A DNA stretch of 64,000 bases from Streptomyces phaeoluteigriseus (GTDB taxonomy: Bacteria; Actinomycetota; Actinomycetes; Streptomycetales; Streptomycetaceae): the NCBI RefSeq assembly GCF_001896135.2, contig NZ_MPOH02000016.1:568077-632076 (forward strand), given 5' to 3'. Position 1 is the stretch's first letter. The number at the start of each line of letters is the position of its first letter. The position numbers and the translations under genes are program-made. The notes beneath the pieces were generated by a model that ran no database searches, was not told the DNA's origin, and saw nothing but the letters and a program-made list of their open reading frames with translations. Shown here one piece after another: positions 21,325-29,851 of this stretch.

Positions 21325-21431
21325 CATGAACTTCCGCTGCCTTTCACTACTGGATTCCCCTGCGGGCCGACCTGGCGTTCTCGCGGGCGCCGGAGATCGG
21401 CGCGGTCGGTATCGACGCGGCTCTGGAAGAA

Positions 21432-21502
21432 GGGGGCGCCGCCCCATCGGAAAGGCGGCCCCCGTGGTGGTGTGCGGGCGGGTTCCCGGGCCCGCACACC
21501 AC
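21432..21502 (-). terminator. tandem hairpins between aminotransferase and PKS genes
   Basis: A perfect 13-bp stem (21467-21479 with 21490-21502, GTGGTGTGCGGGC and its complement) with a 10-base loop that can itself pair, and next to it a second GC stem (GGGGGCGCCGCC with GGCGGCCCCC, 21432-21463). In transcription order they follow the aminotransferase stop by about 50 bp and precede the PKS start by about 110 bp. They could end or attenuate the SARP-aminotransferase transcript, leaving the PKS with its own promoter. Confidence 0.65.
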
Positions 21503-21553
21503 GCGGTGATCGGTTGTTCGAGGAATTCACCACACGCTGTGGTGAAGAAGGCT

Positions 21554-23143
21554 TCAGGAGGCGAGGACCAGACGGTCGCCGGCCTGGTCGCGCACCAGGG
21601 CGCACACGTCCCGCAGAGCGTGTTCCAGCCGGTCGATCTCCTCGTCGGTGAGCAGCACGGACGGCTCGAAGCGCAGCGTGTGCACGGCGCTGGCGGTCGG
21701 GAAGGTCCGGATGGCGTGCCCGTGCAGGAGATGCCCGGCGATGACGTAGCCGAACATCGAGGAGCGGGCCGCCTCACGCAGCGTGTCGTCGGCGGCGTCC
21801 GACTGGTCGTGGAACTCGAAGCCGAGCATCAGGCCGTGTCCGCGCACCTCCTTGACCACGTCGGGGAAGTCGGTGCGGATCCCGTGCAGCATGCCGGCGA
21901 GCGCGGCGCCGCGCTCCTGCGCGAGGCGGTAGCCGCGACCGCCGTCGGCCTCCAGCAGGTCGAGGACCTTGAGGGCGATGTGGCAGGAGAAGCTGTCCTT
22001 GGCGAAGGTCGAGCTGTGCAGCAGCTCGAACTCGGGGCGGTAGCGCCCTTCGCGCACCAGCGTCACGGACGCCTTGGCGATGCCACCGCCCAGGGACTTG
22101 GCGAAGACGTAGTAGTCGCCGCGCAGACCGAGACGGGTGGCGCCCAGGAAGGTGCCGGTGCGGCCCAGTCCGCTCTGGATCTCGTCGATGACGACGGGGC
22201 AGTCGGCCTCTTCGGCGAACGCCTTGATCTCCTGGGCGAATTCGGCCGACAGCGGCCGGATGCCGCCCTCGCCCTGGATCGGTTCCAGCAGGAAGGCGCA
22301 GATGGTGTGGTGGTCGCGTTCGACGAGCCGGACGGTGCCGTCCTGCACGACCGGCTCCAGGAGGACGCCGCGCTCCTCCTGGAGCACCTCCTTGAGCGCC
22401 TCGGGGTGGTCGCAGGGCACGAACCGGGCCTGCGCGCCGAGCGCCGCGAACGGGGTGCGGTAGGACTCGTTGTGCGTCAGCTGGACGCTGCCCATCAGCT
22501 TGCCGTGGAAGCCCGCCTTCAGTGCCACGAAGACGGGAGGCTTCGCACGCCGCAGTTCGTTGCGGCGGCCGATCTCCGCGATCAGGAGGTCGGCCACGTC
22601 CTGTCCCGCCGTGGGGCGGGGCACGCCCAGGCGGGTCCACAGGGCGTCCGGCACCGTGGCCGTTCCCGCCCGCACGGTCTCCCGCACGCGCCGTGCGCTC
22701 GCCTCGATCTCCTCGAGGACCTCCGACAGGCGCATCACCCGGTCCAGTTCGGCGTGTTTGACCGCCGCCTCGATGCCTTCGGCGCCGCTGTTCGCGAAGG
22801 TGGCGTAGTACGGCTCGTCGGAGCCGGTCTCGCGGTGGATGATCCGGTTGAGTTCGGCGGCGAGCCGGTTCGCGTACGGGTGCGAGGAGAACTGTGCGAG
22901 CACCGGGGTCTGTTCGTCGAGGAGTTCCCGTGCGCGGGCCACGATGTCGGGATGGTTGTGCCCGAAGATGAGTGACCCGTATCCGGCCGCGTAGTCGAGT
23001 ACGGGTATCTCCTCTCCGTCCGCGCCTTTGCGGTAGAGCGTGTTGCCGCTCGCGCGCACGTACTCGACATCCAGACCGGCCGTGGAGAGCAGCCTGCGCA
23101 AATTGGGTTCCGCCAGCTCGCGGACCACGGATTCGGAATTCAT
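21554..23143 (-). CDS. class III (omega) aminotransferase, PLP-dependent
   Basis: 529 residues, somewhat longer than the usual 430-470 because of an insert of about 60 residues after the NSGAEGIEAA motif. PLP-fold marks: FANSGAEG cofactor-binding loop, EPIQGEGGI, IDEIQSGLGRTG with the PLP-ring Asp, and the Schiff-base Lys in FAKSLGGG. Such enzymes move an amino group to a terminal aldehyde. It lies between the activator gene and the PKS that ends in a reductase domain, so its probable substrate is the polyketide aldehyde. ATG 23143 overlaps the activator stop (ATGA) and has AAGGGAG upstream. Confidence 0.9.
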   Translation of the reverse strand: MNSESVVRELAEPNLRRLLSTAGLDVEYVRASGNTLYRKGADGEEIPVLDYAAGYGSLIFGHNHPDIVARARELLDEQTPVLAQFSSHPYANRLAAELNRIIHRETGSDEPYYATFANSGAEGIEAAVKHAELDRVMRLSEVLEEIEASARRVRETVRAGTATVPDALWTRLGVPRPTAGQDVADLLIAEIGRRNELRRAKPPVFVALKAGFHGKLMGSVQLTHNESYRTPFAALGAQARFVPCDHPEALKEVLQEERGVLLEPVVQDGTVRLVERDHHTICAFLLEPIQGEGGIRPLSAEFAQEIKAFAEEADCPVVIDEIQSGLGRTGTFLGATRLGLRGDYYVFAKSLGGGIAKASVTLVREGRYRPEFELLHSSTFAKDSFSCHIALKVLDLLEADGGRGYRLAQERGAALAGMLHGIRTDFPDVVKEVRGHGLMLGFEFHDQSDAADDTLREAARSSMFGYVIAGHLLHGHAIRTFPTASAVHTLRFEPSVLLTDEEIDRLEHALRDVCALVRDQAGDRLVLAS

Positions 23144-25539
23144 GCCACTCCCTTTTGGATGCCCCGGAGATGCTTGCCGACATCCTGTTCCAGGTCGTCC
23201 CAGCGCGCGGTCATACCGAGGTCATTCCGCACGGCCGGTGGCGGAGTGGGCGCCGGATTACCGGACGCGTGCTGGGGCCGTTGCCGGTGCGCGGCCGACA
23301 GCAGCAGGGCCGCCAGTTGCTCGCCGGTGGTCCGGCTGGGCTGCACCAGAGTCACCGACGTGGCATGGCTCCTGCCGCCGGCCCATGTCGGCCGGCGCAG
23401 CAGCAGCTCGGGCGTCGCGGCCGCGATCACGAACAGGCGCCCTGATTCCGCGGAGCCGACGAGGTCCTCGATGGCGTCCAGCACCCGGTCGTCGGCGCGG
23501 TGCAGGTCGTCGACGCACAGCACCAGCAGCATGTGCCGGCACGCCGTCAGGAACAACTCCCGCCAGGCGTCGAGCACGTCGCTCGTGGTGTCCGCTCCGG
23601 CAGGCGCCTGGAGGCCGGCACCGGGCACCCCGAGGAGTGGGGCGAGCCGGGACGAGAGGCGCTGCGCCGACGCGGGAGAGCCGATCACCTCGCGCACCTT
23701 GTCCGCCAGGGCGTCGCGCGCGGCCTCCGGCGTGGCGCCGGGCCCGATGCCGCAGAACGCCGACAGGATCTCGGCCTGGGCCCGCAGGGGATGGTCGGTG
23801 GGCGTCGTCGGTGAGTTGCCGGTCAGGAACAGCGGCGCGTCCGGCCGGCTGCCGGCCCACCGGCCGAACTCCCTCAGCAACGCGCTCTTTCCCGAGCCGC
23901 CCTCGCCCAGGAGCGTGACCAGATGGGGCACCAGGCGGTGCCTCGTCCGCTTCAACAGGCCCTGGAGCACCTCCAGTTCATGGGCCACGCCGGAGTCCCT
24001 GGCGTCGGCGGCGTGCCGTTCCCGCACCTCCACCGCCTGCCACGAAGCGGGCGAGGCCGCGGTGGGCAGGTAGGAGACGGCGCTCTCGGTGGCCGTGCGG
24101 ACCGCGTCGCTGGCCCACACCTGTCCGGCAGGCACCTCGGACAGCAGGAACTGGGAATCGTCGAGGGCCGCGCCGACCACCGTGGGCACGCCCTCCTGGC
24201 CGCGGCGGCGCAGCCGCACCTCCCCCGTGGTGACGCAGACGTGCACGGTCAGCCGCAGCTGCCCGGCGTCGCCAGGGGTGGTGACGTCCAGGACGTCACG
24301 CACGGCGAGCGCCGCCAGGGCGGCCTGCCGGACGTCGTCCGCGCCCGCCTCGTTCAGGCCGAACACGGCCAGCGACACCGATCCCAGGCAGGCCGTCACC
24401 GTCCCCCCGAACCGTTCGATCTGTTCCCTGACGACTTCGGCCGCGCCGTCCAACAGCTCGTCCAGGTCGTCACGGGCCTCGGCTCCCGCCTCCTGGACGA
24501 TCCGGGTGCGCACGGAGACCACGCTGACCGTCCGGCGGTCGCTCCCGGTCTGCGCCACGGGGGCGCCGGGAGCGTCAGGGACGGACGCGGCCGTCGTACG
24601 CGGCATGTCCGGCGCGGGTGTCCCCGGCGTGTTCCGCCCGGTGCCGTCACGCGGACCGGACGCCGGATTCCCGCCACCGAAGGGCACGAGCGCGGGACGC
24701 AGCCGGACACCGGGCCGCGCGGCCCGCGCGTCCAGTCCGGCCGAGGCTCCCCGGTGGACGGGACGGTCCGTCGACAGGGACGGGTCCTGCGTGAGGATCG
24801 CCTGCTGGAGCTGCTGAAGACCACGGCCGGGTTCCAGACCCAGGTTCTCCACCAGCGCCGCACGCACCTGGCTGTAGGCGTTGAGCGCGTCGGCCTGCCG
24901 GCCGCACCGGTACAGCGCGAGCATCAGCTGCGCCGAGGATCGTTCCCGCAGCGGTTCGGCCTGCACCAGGGTCTCCAGCTCGGGCAGGATCTCGTAGTGG
25001 CGGCCGCACAGCAGCTGGGCTTCGAAGTAGTCCTCCATGACATCGAGCCGGGTGCTGCGCACGGTCGCCAGTTCGGGCCAGTCCAGACCGGCCTCCACCA
25101 GATCGGCCAGGGCGGGACCTCGCCACAGGGCCAGCGCCTCGCGCAGCAGCCCGGCCGCCGCCTGTGGGTCGCCCTCGGCCTGTTTGCGCCGGCCACGGCC
25201 CACCCAGGTGTGGAACAGATGGAGGTCGACCTGCTCGGGGTCCACGCGCAGCACGTAGCCGGGGGGCTGCGTCAGCAGCGCGGGAGCCTCCTGCCCGTCG
25301 GCAGCGCGATACGAGGCGAGCACGCCGCGCAGCCCGTAGACCGCGTTCTGCAGGATCTTCCGGGCGGTCGTCGGGGCCTCCTCGGCCTCCCACAGGGCGT
25401 TCAGCAGCCGGCTGGTGGCGACCACCCGGTTGGCCTGGAGCAGCAGATAGCCGAGAGTGGCGCGCTGTTTCGTTCCGCCGAGAGCGACGGTCTGCTCATC
25501 GGCGACGACCTCCATCGGACCCAACAACCGGAATTGCAT
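23140..25539 (-). CDS. SARP-family activator with cyclase-like and AAA ATPase domains (PimR-like)
   Basis: 799 residues. Residues 1-95 are the OmpR-type winged helix of SARPs (begins MQFRLLGPMEV, with WGxx-type helix around ALWEAEEAPTT), 100-250 the bacterial transcriptional activator (BTAD) domain, about 340-490 a region resembling class III nucleotide cyclase domains (DDLDELLDGAAEVVREQI..., HVCVTTGEV), and about 525-760 an AAA ATPase with Walker A GEGGSGKS and Walker B VLCVDDLHRAD. No C-terminal LuxR helix-turn-helix is present. The order matches SARP regulators such as PimR that activate polyketide clusters. It shares an operon with the aminotransferase. ATG 25539 has GGGGGAA upstream. Confidence 0.88.
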   Translation of the reverse strand: MQFRLLGPMEVVADEQTVALGGTKQRATLGYLLLQANRVVATSRLLNALWEAEEAPTTARKILQNAVYGLRGVLASYRAADGQEAPALLTQPPGYVLRVDPEQVDLHLFHTWVGRGRRKQAEGDPQAAAGLLREALALWRGPALADLVEAGLDWPELATVRSTRLDVMEDYFEAQLLCGRHYEILPELETLVQAEPLRERSSAQLMLALYRCGRQADALNAYSQVRAALVENLGLEPGRGLQQLQQAILTQDPSLSTDRPVHRGASAGLDARAARPGVRLRPALVPFGGGNPASGPRDGTGRNTPGTPAPDMPRTTAASVPDAPGAPVAQTGSDRRTVSVVSVRTRIVQEAGAEARDDLDELLDGAAEVVREQIERFGGTVTACLGSVSLAVFGLNEAGADDVRQAALAALAVRDVLDVTTPGDAGQLRLTVHVCVTTGEVRLRRRGQEGVPTVVGAALDDSQFLLSEVPAGQVWASDAVRTATESAVSYLPTAASPASWQAVEVRERHAADARDSGVAHELEVLQGLLKRTRHRLVPHLVTLLGEGGSGKSALLREFGRWAGSRPDAPLFLTGNSPTTPTDHPLRAQAEILSAFCGIGPGATPEAARDALADKVREVIGSPASAQRLSSRLAPLLGVPGAGLQAPAGADTTSDVLDAWRELFLTACRHMLLVLCVDDLHRADDRVLDAIEDLVGSAESGRLFVIAAATPELLLRRPTWAGGRSHATSVTLVQPSRTTGEQLAALLLSAAHRQRPQHASGNPAPTPPPAVRNDLGMTARWDDLEQDVGKHLRGIQKGVA

Positions 25540-25601
25540 CGTTCCCCCAGATCGACAGCCGAGCGGTCAAAATCCGGTCACCATGCTGCAAGGAAGCGAT
25601 C

Positions 25602-25629
25602 CAAGCCCACACAAACCTGATACAAGCTC
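25602..25629. promoter_or_regulatory. candidate SARP-binding direct repeats upstream of the activator gene
   Basis: Heptamers CAAGCCC (25602), CAAACCT (25612) and CAAGCTC (25623) recur with 10- and 11-bp periods, about 65-95 bp before the activator start. SARPs are known to bind direct heptamer repeats on one face of the helix with 11-bp period. A second set with the same motif is at 27575-27603. Autoregulation is therefore possible. Confidence 0.45.
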
Positions 25630-25651
25630 CGGCCAACGCCTCGCCCGGCTG

Positions 25652-26644
25652 TCAGAGCACCTCCAGTACCGCGCACCCCAGCACGTCGGCGGAGCCGCCC
25701 CCGACCAGCACCACCTTGTCCCCCGCGGCGAGTTCGGCGGACTCCAGCAGATGGGCGAGACCCGCCATCTGGTCACCGGACGGCAGATGCCCCACCCCGG
25801 TGCCCCAGTCCCACGTGGTGCGTTTCGCGTCGACGCCCCACGCCGCGCGCCTGTCCCAGCGTTGCTGACCGGAGCCCAGGTGAGGGAAGACGAACCGCGC
25901 GATGTCGTCGGTGCCGAGCCCCGCATCCGTCAGAGTCCGCTCCACGACCTCGCGCTCCCGGTCGGCGAGCGGTACCGCGAGGTCGTCCCGGCGGACCGCC
26001 GTGGCGGCCGCCTCGTCACGTGCCCGTTCCCGTACAGCGGAGGGAATCCGCCACGGCAGGTCGGAGCGCAGCAGACACTGCGTCTGCTCCCCCACCACCG
26101 TGGTGGCCAGAACGCGCGCCAGTCCGCCGCCGGTTCTCAGCACCACGCCCGTCGCACCGTCGGCGAGCACCCGCCCCGGCCCCGAACGGAACCGGTCCCC
26201 GGTGCGCGCGGCGGCGCAGTCGCCGGTGGTGATCACCGCGGCGGTCAGGTCCGGGGACGTGGAGAGGTACCGGGCCGCCACATGCAGACCCACCACGCCG
26301 CTGCCGGCGGCGCCCCGGACCTCCAGCGCCGTGGCGCGCCGGCACCGGAGCGCCTGCCGTACGCCCTCGGCACGGCAGCCGGCCTCCTGCACCGACCAGG
26401 AGGAGGCGTGCAGGACCAGGTCCACGTCACCGGCCGGCACACCCGAGCGGCGCCGCACCAGGTCGGCGGCGCGCGCCACGAGGCCCGGCAGTGCGCCGTC
26501 CTCCGCCACGCGCACCGCGCGGTAGGCGTCCCGCCGGCACTGCCGGGCGTCGTACCACCCTGCGGCGACGGCCCGCCGGACGTCCTGGCTGCGCCCCAGC
26601 GACATCGCGGCCGCGCCGACGAACAGACCGTCCCAGCACGTCAC
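25652..26644 (-). CDS. KAS III-like protein lacking the catalytic cysteine
   Basis: 330 residues of the thiolase fold, KAS III branch, without a close match to housekeeping FabH. Where the active-site Cys is expected (AACSGF in KAS III) the sequence reads GAAGSGVV, so the nucleophile is replaced by Gly. A His is present in FPHLGSGQQ, but the Asn motif is changed to GTGVGHLP. It therefore cannot do normal decarboxylative condensation; a structural, acyl-binding or altered transferase role is possible, as in KAS III-like acyltransferases of other clusters, but that is inference. GTG start with AGGGGG 7 bp upstream; 67 bp after the thioesterase. Confidence 0.75.
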   Translation of the reverse strand: MTCWDGLFVGAAAMSLGRSQDVRRAVAAGWYDARQCRRDAYRAVRVAEDGALPGLVARAADLVRRRSGVPAGDVDLVLHASSWSVQEAGCRAEGVRQALRCRRATALEVRGAAGSGVVGLHVAARYLSTSPDLTAAVITTGDCAAARTGDRFRSGPGRVLADGATGVVLRTGGGLARVLATTVVGEQTQCLLRSDLPWRIPSAVRERARDEAAATAVRRDDLAVPLADREREVVERTLTDAGLGTDDIARFVFPHLGSGQQRWDRRAAWGVDAKRTTWDWGTGVGHLPSGDQMAGLAHLLESAELAAGDKVVLVGGGSADVLGCAVLEVL

Positions 26645-26711
26645 GCGCTCACCCCCTTCACCTCACGGACGGCACCCGGGCGGGGCGCGGCGGCTCCGCC
26701 GGGCACCCGGG

Positions 26712-27499
26712 CTATCGGCCGTCGGCCGCCGTGAGGTGCCCCTCGTCGGCAGGGCTCAGGGCGGCGGTGACCGCCTCGACCACCTCCGGCAGGCGGGTGT
26801 CGAGGAAGAAGTGCCCGCCGTGGAGGACCCGGGTCGTGGTGGTGGCGGTGGTCAGTTCGCGCCATGCCTTCGCCTCGTCCACACTCACCACGGGATCGTC
26901 GTCCGCGACCAGCACGGTGAACGGCACGTCGAGGCGCGGGCCGGGTCGCCAGACGTATCCGCCGATCGCCCGGTAGTCGGCCCGCAGCGCCGGCAGGACC
27001 ATCTCCCGCAGCTCCGGGTCGTCGAGCACCCGGGGGGTGGTGCCGCCGAGCAGCCGGACGACCCGCAGGACGTCCTCGTCCGTGCGCGGCGAGTCGTACC
27101 GGGTGGGCCGGGCGGTGGGCGCGCCCGGCCGGAGAGGATCAGTGCCCGGGGACCGGGCAGGGACCGCTCGGCGAGGCGGCGGGCCACCTCGTAGGCCGCG
27201 ACGGCGCCCATGCTGTGCCCGAACAGGACGTACGGACCCGTCACCCGGCTCCGTACCTGTTCGGTCAGCGCGTCGGCGAGGCGGCCCATGTCGTCGACGG
27301 GCTGTTCGCCGCGGCGGTCCTGACGGCCGGGATACTGCGCCGCCAGCACCTCCACGGCCGGGGCCAACGCCCGTGCCAGCGGCAGGAAGGCGCTCGCCGC
27401 GCCACCGGCGTGCGGGAAGCAGACAAGCCGTGGCGCCTCACTGCCCGGCCGTGGAGCCGGGCCCTGCGGATGGAACCTGCGCAGCCACTCGCCCGCCAT
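26712..27499 (-). CDS. type II thioesterase, frame-broken
   Basis: About 262 residues when corrected. Alpha/beta-hydrolase of the RifR/GrsT type: CFPHAGGAASAF near residue 24, nucleophile Ser in GHSMGA, Asp in VADDDPVVS and His in LHGGHFFLD. The frame breaks near 27121-27126, after ILSGRA, where one base is missing; adding it gives a length divisible by three and continuous homology. Type II thioesterases free PKS carriers blocked by wrong acyl groups. ATG 27499 has GAAGGAG upstream. The gene heads the minus-strand cluster operon and faces the quinone oxidoreductase gene divergently. Confidence 0.85.
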
Positions 27500-27574
27500 T
27501 CCCACTCCTTCGGTCTGCGCTTTCCGGTCCGCCCCGTGTGGTGCACGGCCGCGCCCAGCGTGCCGCACTCCGTT

Positions 27575-27603
27575 CAAAGACCGCACAAACCGCGCACAAG
27601 TCC
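27575..27603. promoter_or_regulatory. candidate SARP-binding direct repeats between thioesterase and oxidoreductase genes
   Basis: Heptamers CAAAGAC (27575), CAAACCG (27586) and CAAGTCC (27597) are spaced at exactly 11 bp. They sit 76-104 bp upstream of the thioesterase start and 58-86 bp upstream of the oxidoreductase start, in the only divergent promoter gap of the cluster. The motif matches the repeats before the SARP gene. Confidence 0.5.
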
Positions 27604-27660
27604 GTCCGGTGCGCCGGGCGGTCGGCCGGCCGCTCCGCCGGGAGCGCGATACTGGGCCGC

Positions 27661-28569
27661 ATGATCGCGATCCGGTTCGACCGCTTCGGCGGCCCCGAAG
27701 TCCTCGAGACAGTCGAGCTTCCCGCCCCAGAACCCCAGCCCGGACAGGTCCGGATCACCGTCGAGGCCGTGGGCGTCAACTTCGCGGACACCCACCAGAC
27801 GGACGGTTCCTACCTGACCGCCGATCTGCTGCCCCACATACCCGGAAGCGAGGTCGTGGGCCGCACCCCGGACGGCCGCCGCGTCCTCGCCCGTGTCCCG
27901 GGCGGGTACGCCGAACAGGTCGTGGCGCCCGAGGCGGCGCTCGTCGACATCCCCGAGGACCTTCCGGCGGCTCACGCGCTCGCCCTGCTCACCCAGGGCC
28001 TGACCGCCTGGCACCTGCTGCGCACCGCCGCCCGGCTCGCGCCCGGCGAGACCGTGGTCGTCCACGCGGCGGCCGGCGGTGTGGGCAGTCTGGCGGTGCA
28101 ACTGGCCCGGCGGTTCGGCGCCGGACGCGTTCTCGCCCAGGCCTCCACTCCCGACAAGTGTCGACTCGCCCTCGAACTGGGCGCCGACGGCATCGCGGAG
28201 TACCCCCTCTCCGACAAGGCGGACGTCATCCTCGACGCGGTGGGCGGCCCACTCTTCGACCAGGCCCTCGACTCCCTCGGCCTCTCGGGCCGCCTGGTCA
28301 CCTACGGCAACGCCGCCCGGACCCCCTCCACCCCTGTCGACCCGGCCCGCCTCAGCCGCCTCAACGCGGCCGTCATCGGCTTCTGGCTACGCCCCACCCT
28401 GAGCGCCCCCGGTGGCTACACCGCGCCCCTGCGTGAACTCCTCGACCTCACCGCCCGCGGCACGCTCCGACCGGTGACCGGCCCCAGCTACCCGCTGACA
28501 CGGGCGCGGCGCGCCCACGAGGACCTCCTGGCACGCCGCACCACCGGCAAGGTCACCCTGCACCCGTGA
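27661..28569 (+). CDS. zinc-independent quinone oxidoreductase (MDR family)
   Basis: 302 residues, slightly short for the NADPH:quinone reductase branch of the medium-chain dehydrogenases. N-terminal substrate domain with VGVNFADTHQ, nucleotide-binding AAAGGVGSLAVQLA, and a C-terminal region with GRLVTYGNA. No structural zinc cysteines. It reduces quinones or enones with NADPH in the cytoplasm. It is divergent from the thioesterase with shared candidate SARP repeats, so it could be the right edge of the cluster or the first flanking gene. ATG 27661; only a weak ribosome site is seen. Confidence 0.85.
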   Translation: MIAIRFDRFGGPEVLETVELPAPEPQPGQVRITVEAVGVNFADTHQTDGSYLTADLLPHIPGSEVVGRTPDGRRVLARVPGGYAEQVVAPEAALVDIPEDLPAAHALALLTQGLTAWHLLRTAARLAPGETVVVHAAAGGVGSLAVQLARRFGAGRVLAQASTPDKCRLALELGADGIAEYPLSDKADVILDAVGGPLFDQALDSLGLSGRLVTYGNAARTPSTPVDPARLSRLNAAVIGFWLRPTLSAPGGYTAPLRELLDLTARGTLRPVTGPSYPLTRARRAHEDLLARRTTGKVTLHP

Positions 28570-28684
28570 ACCGCTCAAAGCCCGGTCAAAGGGGCGTCGG
28601 CCGTGTGACATACCCACTCCCCGGCCCTTTGCCTCCACCCCTCCCCCACGCCATGATCAACCGCGGCACACCACGCCCCTGAAC

Positions 28685-28727
28685 GTGACCGGGCCGGCCG
28701 AATCCCCCGTCGTGTCGGCCCGGTCAC
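28685..28727. terminator. hairpin between convergent genes
   Basis: Perfect 12-bp stem GTGACCGGGCCG / CGGCCCGGTCAC with a 19-base loop, placed between the oxidoreductase (+) and the CU044_5270 gene (-). The rest of the 190-bp gap shows no gene; a CAAAGCC/CAAAGGG pair at 28576/28587 with 11-bp spacing is noted. Confidence 0.65.
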
Positions 28728-28759
28728 CACTCCTTCCTGATGACGCGTCAGGAGGCCCG

Positions 28760-29851
28760 TCAGGGCGTCTGTTTGATGGCGTCGACGACCGCTCGTTCGA
28801 TGACGGCGCTGGTGAAGGTGACCGTGCCGGGCTTGATCAGTGCCTCCTCGCCGCTCCTCTTCTCCACCTGGACCGTGCGCTCGCCGAGGAAGACGTACGT
28901 CTTCCTGTCGAAGATCCACTCCTCTCGCTGCCCGCTGGTCTCGTCCAGCCGGGCCACTGCCACGCCGGAACGGCCGACCGCGTCCACGGCGTCCTGGACG
29001 ACGACGACTCCGGGGATCCTCGCGGCGGTCCGGAAGAGGGCGGAGTACAGCTCCGCGGGCGGGTAGCTCTCGCCGAGGAGGTCGCCGATGGTGGTGAAGG
29101 CCTCCTGGTCCGGGGAGTTCCCGTGGCCCTCGGTCTCCTTGTAGATCTTCGCGAGGAGGGCGTCGGGGTCGGTGGTCAGCCGGGACAGGTAGTCGTACGA
29201 CGGACCGTTCAGGTACGCCTCAGGGGTGTCGCCCCGCTCGTCGGGGAGGCTCAGGGTCTCGCCCTCGGCGTCGTCGTTGACGGCCGGGTCGATCAGCCAG
29301 CCCTCGGTGCCGTCCGCGGACCGCCACACCTGGCGGCGGTGCAGTGCGTGGCCGGCCAGGGTGGTCCTGTCGTCGACGGTCTTCAGGAACGTGCCGGCGG
29401 TTCTCGACTCGACGTAGACGAACTGGCCGGGCCCGACCTCCGGGTGGGAGGCATCGGCCGCCGCCAGCGAGATCCGGTCGAGCAGCTGCGGCACGCCCTT
29501 GGTGCTCGCGGCGCCGATCGGCGTGGTCAGAACCGGTCCGGTGGCGACACCCCGATCCCGGTCGCCGCCGGACGTGACCACGGCGGCGACGACCGACGCG
29601 GCCACGACGGCCGCCGTCACGGGCAGGGTGACCGCCGGGCGCGGCAGCCGCAGCCACCATGCCCTGGCCGGAGCCGGAGCCGGAGCCGGGGCCGGCACCG
29701 GGGCCGTCGTGCGCTGTTCCTGGTGGATCTGGGCCATCAGACGCTCCTTGTGGAACTGGTGACGGCCCGGCGGCAGGTCACGCGCCGTCCGGGAGAGGAG
29801 CGTGCTGTCCTCTTCGCCGGCCGGACTCTGCCGGGACGTGTTCGCGTTCAT
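28760..29851 (-). CDS. CU044_5270 family membrane-anchored protein
   Basis: 363 residues: a cytoplasmic N-terminus of about 65 residues with a Pro-Ala repeat, one transmembrane segment (about 73-95, TLPVTAAVVAASVVAAVV) and a large outer domain with RRQVWRSADGTEGWLID and a C-terminal YVFLGERTVQ segment. Proteins of this family are regularly encoded directly after an ECF sigma factor and may act as its partner or anti-sigma-like sensor; biochemical function is not known to me. ATG 29851 overlaps the sigma stop (ATGA), with GGGAGG upstream. Confidence 0.82.
   Translation of the reverse strand: MNANTSRQSPAGEEDSTLLSRTARDLPPGRHQFHKERLMAQIHQEQRTTAPVPAPAPAPAPARAWWLRLPRPAVTLPVTAAVVAASVVAAVVTSGGDRDRGVATGPVLTTPIGAASTKGVPQLLDRISLAAADASHPEVGPGQFVYVESRTAGTFLKTVDDRTTLAGHALHRRQVWRSADGTEGWLIDPAVNDDAEGETLSLPDERGDTPEAYLNGPSYDYLSRLTTDPDALLAKIYKETEGHGNSPDQEAFTTIGDLLGESYPPAELYSALFRTAARIPGVVVVQDAVDAVGRSGVAVARLDETSGQREEWIFDRKTYVFLGERTVQVEKRSGEEALIKPGTVTFTSAVIERAVVDAIKQTP

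Noticed and set aside
28576..28593. Third SARP-type repeat (CAAAGCC/CAAAGGG, 11-bp spacing)
   Set aside because: It lies after the stop codons of convergent genes, not in a promoter, and has only two units; probably chance.
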